Positions 1 to 4,867 of a stretch of DNA of 5,792 nt are shown in pieces. Origin of the DNA: Candidatus Latescibacterota bacterium (GTDB lineage Bacteria; Latescibacterota; 4484-107). Position 1 is the first letter of the stretch, and each line of letters opens with the position of its first letter. The DNA is taken from positions 1 to 5,792 of the forward strand of contig JAUWMS010000201.1 of the NCBI GenBank assembly GCA_030613045.1, in the 5' to 3' direction. The notes beneath the pieces are model-generated. The model did no database searches. It had not been told where the DNA came from and was given only the letters and a program-made list of their open reading frames with translations. A program made the position numbers and the translations under genes.

Positions 1-313
1 GGCCGCCGGACCCATCGAGGCGGTGCGCCTGATGGTGGATCTGAGACGCCGCGGCACGAAGTGGAACGTGTTCGGTATCACCACGCACGAGACGTTCGAA
101 CTCGATGGCGGGCGGCCCCGTTTCTTAGAGGGGCGTATGGACGCCAGTTTCGGCACCACGCCTTTGGCGATGTCGAAGGCGATCCGCTTGATGGAGACCG
201 GGCTGGTCGAGGTGGAGCAGATCATTTCGCATCGTTTTCCTCTGTCGAAGATCCACGAGGCGGTGCAGGTGATGGGCGAGCCGAATCGGAATAAAGTGGT
301 GATTCATCCGTAA
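1..313 (+). CDS. Zinc-type medium-chain alcohol/polyol dehydrogenase, C-terminal fragment
   Basis: The frame is open from the left edge and ends at TAA 311-313, giving about 103 residues; the start lies outside the window, so the in-frame GTG at 23 is not a real start. The visible part is the end of the MDR (zinc-dependent dehydrogenase) fold: the late part of the NAD(P)-binding domain, then the hallmark C-terminal segment with the pattern 'A-IRLMETG-V-VEQIISHRFPL--IHEA-QVM' and the final strand 'NKVVIHP'. Family members oxidise alcohols, sugar alcohols or threonine with NAD(P)+ in the cytoplasm. The catalytic zinc ligands and cofactor motif are not in view, so substrate and cofactor cannot be judged. 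It is followed by a second, clearly diverged member of the same superfamily. The superfamily call is firm; the subfamily (sorbitol, threonine, idonate type) is open. Confidence 0.85.
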   Translation, partial: AAGPIEAVRLMVDLRRRGTKWNVFGITTHETFELDGGRPRFLEGRMDASFGTTPLAMSKAIRLMETGLVEVEQIISHRFPLSKIHEAVQVMGEPNRNKVVIHP

Positions 314-355
314 ATCGTGAGGCATAAAACGTAAAACGTGAAACGTGAAGCGTGA
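311..355. repeat. Heptanucleotide tandem repeat starting at a stop codon
   Basis: From the TAA stop of the first dehydrogenase onward the sequence reads as consecutive 7-base units: taaatcg, tgaggca, taaaacg, taaaacg, tgaaacg, tgaagcg, then tga. The consensus is T(A/G)AAACG; units three and four are identical and the second is the most diverged. The array is in exact phase with the stop codon. It encodes nothing on the + strand. Similar 'cgtgaaacgtgaa' runs are, from memory, common between genes in uncultured Chloroflexota and some other environmental phyla; no function is known to me. Confidence 0.8.
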
Positions 356-358
356 TCG

Positions 359-386
359 GGACACCGTAAGCCGGACACCGTAAACC
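359..386. repeat. Two 14-base tandem units
   Basis: Two adjacent copies, ggacaccgtaagcc (359-372) and ggacaccgtaaacc (373-386), differ at one base. Because 14 is twice 7, they continue the period of the preceding heptamer array with a one-base slip (the spacer 353-358 is 6 bases). The second copy ends just before the ribosome binding site of the next gene, so repeats fill most of this intergenic space. Confidence 0.8.
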
Positions 387-387
387 G

Positions 388-399
388 GGAAGGAAAAGG
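388..399 (+). promoter_or_regulatory. Ribosome binding site that decides a TTG start
   Basis: The purine-rich stretch ggaaggaaaagg contains AAGGA and AAAGG cores and ends 9 bases before TTG 409. It supports the TTG as the true start of the second dehydrogenase, since no ATG or GTG lies at the homologous N-terminus. Confidence 0.65.
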
Positions 400-408
400 T
401 TCTATTCA

Positions 409-1392
409 TTGAAAGCCATAGTCAACACCGGCCCGAATCGGCTGGAGATGCGCGAGGTTTCGTTGCCCTGGCCCGGACCCGGGGAAGTCCGCATTCGTAC
501 GGGCGCGTGCGGCATCTGCGCGACGGACCTGGAGATGATCGCGGGGTGGGAGCGTACGGGGTTCCCGGCGATTCCCGGACACGAATGGGCGGGAACGGTG
601 GATGCGGTGGGCGAGGGTGCGGATGCGTCTCTGATGGGTAGCAGGTGCGTTGCTGAAAATGTGCTGAGCGATGGCGGTGAGGTGGGTTTCGAGCATCCCG
701 GAGGGTACGCGGAGTATTTTCTCACGGAGGAGGCCAACGTCCGGGTTTTGCCCCGCGATTTCCCGCTGACTACTGCGACGTTGATTGAGCCGCTGGCCGT
801 AGGTGTGCATGCGATGCGCCGTCTCCGCTCCGATGCGACCGATCCGGTGCTCCTCTTCGGAGATGGTCCCATCGGCTTGCTAATGACGCTGCTGTTGCTC
901 CGAGGGGGACTCAGGCGTGTTGTCGTCGTCGGAGGCCGCGACACCCGCCTGAAGGTGGCCACGGAGTTCGGCGCGCAGCAGACCCTGAACTATCACGCGC
1001 TCACCGGCGATCTTGCCGTGGTCATCCGCCGCCAAGCAGGAGAGGACTTTTCGACCGTAGTGGAGGCCACCGGTTCGGTCCCGGCTATGAACGCCGCACT
1101 GGAACTGGTTGCACCGTGCGGAAGGATATTGGTCTTGGGCGACTATGACCAGGCTCGCGCGGATTTTAGGTGGAATCATCTGCTTCACCGCGAGATGGAA
1201 TTGATCGGCAGCAACGCCAGCGCGGGTGCGTGGCCCGAGGCGGTCCGGCTGGCTGTCCAGGGCGATCTTCCGCTGGATCGCCTGATCACGCATCGTCTGC
1301 CCTCGGAACGATTCCGTGAGGGGATCGAACTTATGCGCAGTCGCCGCGGTGAGGTCATCAAGGTGGTTCTGGAGTGGAACAAGAGCAAATAG
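409..1392 (+). CDS. Zinc-dependent medium-chain dehydrogenase lacking the structural-zinc loop
   Basis: Complete 327-residue MDR-superfamily oxidoreductase of the sorbitol/threonine/L-idonate dehydrogenase type, expected to oxidise a secondary alcohol or sugar alcohol in the cytoplasm. The TTG start gives the canonical beginning MKAIVNTG and has a good ribosome binding site. Catalytic-zinc candidates are Cys37 (in ACGICATD), His58-Glu59 (in IPGHEWAG) and Glu127 (in LIEPLAVGVHA). The Rossmann motif is G151-D-G-P-I-G156. The usual structural-zinc lobe, four closely spaced cysteines after the GHE motif, is absent: residues 79-103 hold only Cys80. This explains a length slightly below the usual 340-350. 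After the second Rossmann strand the position usually occupied by Asp in NAD-dependent members is Gly175, with Arg177 nearby, which hints at NADP preference (inference). The gene ends 2 bases before the HAD start and must be co-transcribed with it. Substrate unknown. Confidence 0.9.
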   Translation: MKAIVNTGPNRLEMREVSLPWPGPGEVRIRTGACGICATDLEMIAGWERTGFPAIPGHEWAGTVDAVGEGADASLMGSRCVAENVLSDGGEVGFEHPGGYAEYFLTEEANVRVLPRDFPLTTATLIEPLAVGVHAMRRLRSDATDPVLLFGDGPIGLLMTLLLLRGGLRRVVVVGGRDTRLKVATEFGAQQTLNYHALTGDLAVVIRRQAGEDFSTVVEATGSVPAMNAALELVAPCGRILVLGDYDQARADFRWNHLLHREMELIGSNASAGAWPEAVRLAVQGDLPLDRLITHRLPSERFREGIELMRSRRGEVIKVVLEWNKSK

Positions 1393-1394
1393 CC

Positions 1395-1784
1395 ATGCTC
1401 AAAGCCATTTTCTTCGATTTCGGAGATACGCTGATCAGCAATCAGAAATTTAGCTTGGGATTGATCTCCAATAATATGATAGAAAGTGTGACAGGCCCCT
1501 TCGAGTATTTCGGTCTGGGGAAATTCTTCGACGTGGTGGTCATTTCAGCCGAGGAGAACGTGGATAAGCCCGATCCTGAGATTTTTCACCGGGCCTCGAA
1601 GCGGATGGGCGTGACCGCCTTGGAGGCGATGATGGTGGGCGATCACCCGATAGACGACGTCCAGGGCGCAAAGGGTGGGGGGATGACGACGGTGTGGGTG
1701 AACCGAGCCGGTGCGAAGTTGGATTTGGACGTGGAGCCGGATTACACGATCACGAATCTGAGAGCACTCCTGGATATGGTTTGA
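1395..1784 (+). CDS. HAD-superfamily hydrolase with the cap region missing
   Basis: This 129-residue protein carries all four HAD motifs: I, FFDFGDTL with nucleophile Asp8 (position +2 is Gly10, a known variant, followed by Asp11); II, LISN with Ser25; III, Lys58 in VDKPDPEIF; IV, VGDHPIDDV with Asp83 and Asp87/88. Relatives with these motifs are phosphatases of about 220-250 residues. Here motifs I and II are only 12 residues apart, whereas a cap domain of roughly 80-100 residues normally sits between them. The reading frame is intact. Bases 1441-1490, at the apparent junction, are only 32% GC, against 60% at 1561-1620. ATG 1395 is chosen because the canonical N-terminus MLKAIFFDFGDTL starts there. 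An in-frame GTG at 1374 would add seven residues and overlap the previous gene. No strong ribosome binding site is visible, so translational coupling to the dehydrogenase is likely. It may be a capless enzyme of altered specificity or a decaying gene; substrate unknown. Confidence 0.8.
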   Translation: MLKAIFFDFGDTLISNQKFSLGLISNNMIESVTGPFEYFGLGKFFDVVVISAEENVDKPDPEIFHRASKRMGVTALEAMMVGDHPIDDVQGAKGGGMTTVWVNRAGAKLDLDVEPDYTITNLRALLDMV

Positions 1785-1791
1785 GTGCTCT
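1761..1791 (+). terminator. Hairpin over the HAD stop codon, possible weak terminator or attenuator
   Basis: Perfect 9-bp inverted repeat: agagcactc (1761-1769) and gagtgctct (1783-1791), separated by 13 bases. The right arm overlaps the TGA stop at 1782-1784. Four bases further on comes TATTTT (1796-1801), a short T-rich tract, so the element resembles a weak Rho-independent terminator. The right arm can alternatively pair with 1851-1859, which would abolish this hairpin. Stem and tract are seen directly; the terminator role is inferred. Confidence 0.4.
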
Positions 1792-1859
1792 GCCGTATTT
1801 TAGGGATGTTTCAAACTGCTGGGGAACTTTGAAACATCCCTAACCTCAACAGAGCATTC
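1783..1859 (+). promoter_or_regulatory. Alternative long-range pairing enclosing the 16-bp hairpin
   Basis: Segment 1783-1791 (gagtgctct) can pair with 1851-1859 (agagcattc) through eight Watson-Crick pairs and one G-U pair, closing a larger stem around the 1800-1843 hairpin. The same segment also pairs perfectly with 1761-1769, so the two folds exclude each other. The outer segments 1761-1769 and 1851-1859 are direct repeats differing at one base. The layout is switch-like and lies between the HAD stop and the mannosidase start; any regulatory role is inference. Confidence 0.35.
1800..1843. repeat. Perfect 16-bp inverted repeat
   Basis: The arms ttagggatgtttcaaa (1800-1815) and tttgaaacatccctaa (1828-1843) are exact reverse complements around a 12-base loop. 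No run of T follows on either strand, which argues against a simple intrinsic terminator. No clear target-site duplication flanks it. It could be a REP-like or miniature mobile palindrome, an RNA hairpin in the leader of the mannosidase mRNA, or a large operator. Confidence 0.85.
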
Positions 1860-1882
1860 GGAATTACCTGCCAATTTTAGGT

Positions 1883-1890
1883 AGAAAGGA
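1883..1890 (+). promoter_or_regulatory. Ribosome binding site of the mannosidase gene
   Basis: The stretch agaaagga ends 9 bases before ATG 1900 and gives a good AAAGGA core. An in-frame TAG at 1882-1884 rules out any N-terminal extension. A small inverted repeat (tacct 1865-1869 with aggta 1879-1883, 9-base loop) sits immediately upstream and touches the site. Confidence 0.7.
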
Positions 1891-1899
1891 CACCATTCT

Positions 1900-4731
1900 A
1901 TGTCTAACTTAGCTGACTTGGATCGGTTGGTTCGCACGTTGACGGGAGCGTATGCCGTCCGGATGGAGCGGTTCACCGGACAGGTGGCGTTTGCCCGCAA
2001 ATTGACGGAACTCTATCCGGACGAGCGGGTAGGGTGGGACGCGCTCATTGAGGAAGCCATCGGGTGCGTGCGTTCGGAGTTGGAAGCCGGGCGGTTAGAT
2101 GAGCTTCAATCCGTGATCGAAGACGCGGAGCGGATCATGGCCCCGATTGGGGAGGCGGCCAAACACTATACCATTCACTGCGTGGGGCACGCCCATATTG
2201 ACATGAACTGGATGTGGTCCTGGCCGGAGACGGTGAGTGTGACGAACGATACGTTCACTACGGTGGACCGTCTGATGGAGGCCTATCCGGATTTCTGCTT
2301 TACGCAAAGCCAGGCCAGCGTGTATGCCTTGACGGAGAAGCATCATCCGGAGTTATTCGAGCGCATCCGAAAGCGCGTAGCGGAGGGACGCTGGGAAATC
2401 GCCGCGAGCATGTGGGTCGAGGGGGACAAGAATCTCGCGGGTGGCGAAAGTTTGTGTCGGCATCTGCTCTATACCCGGAGCTATATGAACGCGCACTTCG
2501 GACTGGATCCCGGGGATATCCCGATAGATTGGGAGCCGGACACGTTCGGACACGCGCACACGATTCCGGGTTTCCTGGTTCGAGGAGGGGTGCGTCGGTA
2601 CTATCTGTGCCGCGGAGGAGCCGACCCCAAGCCGCCGGTGTTCTGGTGGCAGGCCCCGGACGGATCGCGCGTGCTGGTGTGCAAAGAGACGACCTGGTAC
2701 AACGGTACGATCTTGCCGGGCATCGGTGCGAATCTCGTGGATTTCTCCAAGGAGACGGGGCTGAAGGACTGGTTGTGCGTGTACGGCGTGGGCGATCACG
2801 GGGGCGGTCCCACGCGCAGGGATTTGGACCAGGCCAGGGAGATGGATGGATGGCCGATCTTTCCTCGCGTCAAGCTGACCACGACGCGCCGATTCTACGA
2901 AATCCTGGAGGAGCACGGCGATCGATGGCCCGTGCTGGATCGGGAGCTGAATTTTGAGTTTACCGGGTGCTATACCTCCGAAAGCAATATCAAGCGCGCG
3001 AACCGCTTTGCGGAAGCATTCCTAATTGAGGCGGAAGCCGCCGCCGCTATGGCATGGACGCTGGGGCTGCGGGCCTATCCCTCGGAGGCGATGCGCGAGG
3101 GATGGATCAATACGCTGTTCTGCCAATTCCACGACATTTTGCCCGGCTCGGGCGTAAAGGCCACGTACGACTATGCGCAGGGGCTTTTCCAGGAGACGGC
3201 GGCTCGAACCGGGATGGCCGAGACGCAGAGTTTGCGGGCTATCGCGGCGAAGGTGGATACCCGGGCGCTGCTTCCCGAAAGCGCGTCCCCCGCATACGAT
3301 GAGGTGGATTCGGCCATCGGCGCGGGCGTCGGCGAGGGCAGTGGATTGAACGGTTTTTCGAGTTATCACGGCGGCGCGGGCGTCTATCGTTCCTTTTTGG
3401 TTTTCAACCCGAACGCATGGACGCGCAGTGAGGTCGTCACCGCTACGCTCTGGGACATGGAGGCTGATCCCCTGCGCATCGTGGTGCGGGACGATCGGGG
3501 CCACGTCTTCTCCACGCAGAAGATCGAAGAGGGGGACTTCTGGGGGCATCGGTTCGTTCGGGTGGTTTTCCCCGCTCAGGAGATACCAGCGCTGGGCTAT
3601 CGTACCTATCTGCTTTACGAAGGAGATGCAGATCCCACGGAGGAGGGCGTGCGTAAAGGCGATCCGCATGTCCTGGAAAACAGCCTGATTCGCGTGCAGC
3701 TCGATCCCCTGACGGGAGGCATCCGTCATCTGACGGATCAACGCACGGGCGTGGAACTGACGGCGCAGGACGATCCATTGGCCGGTTTGGAATACGCGGT
3801 GGAACGACCGCACGGCATGACAGCCTGGATCATCGGCGACATTGCAAAAAGCACGCGCCCCTTGCCTGCCGCCACGTTCGGTTGGGGAGAAGTCGGACCC
3901 TATCAGGGAACCGTGGTGAGCACGTACAAAATCAACGACTCCCTCGTCACGGTGCACACGACGGTCAAGGCGGGAGACCCCAGGGTGGAGGTCGTGATCA
4001 AGGCGGTGTGGGTGGAGCGCGGGACCCCCGAGGTCGGTGTGCCCATGCTGCGGTTCCACTGCCCATTGGCGCTGGAGGATCGAACCGTGCGGTACGAGAT
4101 CCCGTACGGACACATCGTGCGCGATCTGTCCGACGGCGAGGAGGTGCCTTCCCAGCGGTGGGCGGACGTGACCGGCAAGGCCACGGATGGCTCGCCTGCG
4201 GGCTTCACGCTGCTGAACAACTGCAAATACGGTCATTCCATGCTGGAGAACGATTTGCGTCTGACGCTGATTCGCAGCAGTTACGATCCCGATATTTTGC
4301 CGGAGATCGGCGAGCAGGAGATTCGGCTGGCGCTGGTGCCGCATGGCGCGGATTGGGGGCCGGCGGATTGTATCCGGTTCGGAGCGGCGTTCAACCATCC
4401 GCTCAAGGTCGTGGGCGCGGGCATACACGATGGCGATTTGCCCACCAGCGCAGGCTTTTTGTCCGTGGATGCGCCCAACGTGATCCTGACGGCTCTGAAA
4501 AAGGCCGAGCACGAGGACGCGTTGATTCTTCGGTTCTACGAAGTGGAGGGGAAGGACAGCGACATTACGGTGCACGTCGCCCCTGGCCTGGCCGATGCGT
4601 TCTCGGAGGCCCTGGAGGTGGATCTACTGGAACGTCCCTGGACCCCGAATAGCGCACGATACGCCGACGGCAGGATTACGGTCAGCGTCCCCGCGCATGG
4701 GATTACCTCAGTGAAGTTGAGAAAAGCATAA
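1900..4731 (+). CDS. Cytoplasmic alpha-mannosidase, glycoside hydrolase family 38
   Basis: This 943-residue protein belongs to GH38, zinc-dependent retaining enzymes that release alpha-linked mannose. Layout: N-terminal helical region about 1-88; catalytic (beta/alpha) domain about 90-370; helical middle domain about 375-455; Gly-rich linker about 470-490; large C-terminal beta-domain to 943. By alignment from memory with Golgi mannosidase II, zinc ligands are His99 and Asp101 (GHAHIDMNWMW), Asp214 (WEPDTFGH), which is also the catalytic nucleophile, and His411 (QFHDILPGS). Asp299 in GVGDHGGGPT is a candidate acid/base. Further family signatures are YTSESNIKRANR (358-369), YEIPYG (732-737) and LLNNCKYG (771-778). 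No signal peptide is present and an in-frame TAG lies six codons upstream, so it should act in the cytoplasm on imported oligosaccharides, like MAN2C1-type and many bacterial members. Length is normal for the family. The substrate linkage cannot be read from sequence. The nearby sulfatase gene suggests sulfated mannose-containing glycans (inference). Confidence 0.93.
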   Translation: MSNLADLDRLVRTLTGAYAVRMERFTGQVAFARKLTELYPDERVGWDALIEEAIGCVRSELEAGRLDELQSVIEDAERIMAPIGEAAKHYTIHCVGHAHIDMNWMWSWPETVSVTNDTFTTVDRLMEAYPDFCFTQSQASVYALTEKHHPELFERIRKRVAEGRWEIAASMWVEGDKNLAGGESLCRHLLYTRSYMNAHFGLDPGDIPIDWEPDTFGHAHTIPGFLVRGGVRRYYLCRGGADPKPPVFWWQAPDGSRVLVCKETTWYNGTILPGIGANLVDFSKETGLKDWLCVYGVGDHGGGPTRRDLDQAREMDGWPIFPRVKLTTTRRFYEILEEHGDRWPVLDRELNFEFTGCYTSESNIKRANRFAEAFLIEAEAAAAMAWTLGLRAYPSEAMREGWINTLFCQFHDILPGSGVKATYDYAQGLFQETAARTGMAETQSLRAIAAKVDTRALLPESASPAYDEVDSAIGAGVGEGSGLNGFSSYHGGAGVYRSFLVFNPNAWTRSEVVTATLWDMEADPLRIVVRDDRGHVFSTQKIEEGDFWGHRFVRVVFPAQEIPALGYRTYLLYEGDADPTEEGVRKGDPHVLENSLIRVQLDPLTGGIRHLTDQRTGVELTAQDDPLAGLEYAVERPHGMTAWIIGDIAKSTRPLPAATFGWGEVGPYQGTVVSTYKINDSLVTVHTTVKAGDPRVEVVIKAVWVERGTPEVGVPMLRFHCPLALEDRTVRYEIPYGHIVRDLSDGEEVPSQRWADVTGKATDGSPAGFTLLNNCKYGHSMLENDLRLTLIRSSYDPDILPEIGEQEIRLALVPHGADWGPADCIRFGAAFNHPLKVVGAGIHDGDLPTSAGFLSVDAPNVILTALKKAEHEDALILRFYEVEGKDSDITVHVAPGLADAFSEALEVDLLERPWTPNSARYADGRITVSVPAHGITSVKLRKA

Positions 4732-4782
4732 AAAGGAGAGATCCCATCCGGAGGCTGTTCCAACATATTCTTGCCGAAGAGT

Positions 4783-4849
4783 ATGCAAAGAAGAGATCAG
4801 AAATTTGAAATGCTTTGCATTCTCCGCGGCTTTGCGGTGAGATTTTCAG
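4783..4849 (-). repeat. Degenerate intergenic repeat of the 'accgcaaag' type with internal hairpins
   Basis: Read on the - strand, 4813-4843 runs tctcaccgcaaag, then ccgcggag, then aatgcaaag, a degenerate form of an 'accgcaaagacgcaaag' style repeat that I recall as common between genes of environmental Chloroflexota and PVC bacteria. On the + strand atgcaaag (4783-4790) and ctttgcat (4813-4820) form a perfect 8-bp inverted repeat with a 22-base loop. ccgc (4824-4827) and gcgg (4834-4837) form a small second hairpin. There is no coding potential worth calling here. Family membership is from memory; the inverted repeats are seen directly. Confidence 0.5.
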
Positions 4850-4855
4850 AACCTT

Positions 4856-4865
4856 GAGGAGAGGA
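4856..4865 (+). promoter_or_regulatory. Strong ribosome binding site of the sulfatase gene
   Basis: The stretch gaggagagga contains AGGAG at 4857-4861, 6 bases before ATG 4868. Together with the in-frame TGA at 4838-4840 it fixes this start. Confidence 0.8.
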
Positions 4866-4867
4866 AG

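Noticed and set aside
311..386. CRISPR array
   Set aside because: The units are 7 or 14 bases long and directly abutting, with no spacers.
402..962. 186-codon frame on the - strand over the second dehydrogenase
   Set aside because: Its translation is rich in Ser, Pro, Arg and Thr, as expected for a shadow frame, while the + strand has clear dehydrogenase motifs throughout.
1374..1394. GTG 1374 as an alternative start for the HAD gene
   Set aside because: It adds seven residues ahead of a canonical HAD N-terminus and overlaps the dehydrogenase end. The ATG at 1395 fits the family start better, although its ribosome binding site is weak.
1844..1890. Sigma-70-like promoter before the mannosidase gene, using TTGAAA at 1829-1834 as -35
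   Set aside because: No acceptable -10 hexamer occurs 16-18 bases downstream; the TTGAAA is simply part of the palindrome arm.
2214..2957. 247-codon frame on the + strand in another frame of the mannosidase gene
   Set aside because: Gly/Arg-rich translation with no motif; the overlapping GH38 frame carries zinc and catalytic residues exactly here.
3022..4575. Long open frame of 517 codons on the - strand inside the mannosidase gene
   Set aside because: It lies fully antisense to a GH38 gene whose motifs run the whole length, and its translation shows no recognisable family pattern. It is a by-product of high-GC codon usage.
4732..4812. Shine-Dalgarno-like aaaggagag just after the mannosidase stop, followed by a short protein-like frame (IRRLFQHILAEEYAKKRSEI)
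   Set aside because: No ATG, GTG or TTG opens this frame at suitable spacing; the first codons are ATC. It could be a gene remnant, but there is too little to call one.
4804..4832. Promoter before the sulfatase gene using TTGAAA at 4804-4809
   Set aside because: The bases at the expected -10 position are GC-rich (cggctt), so there is no support.
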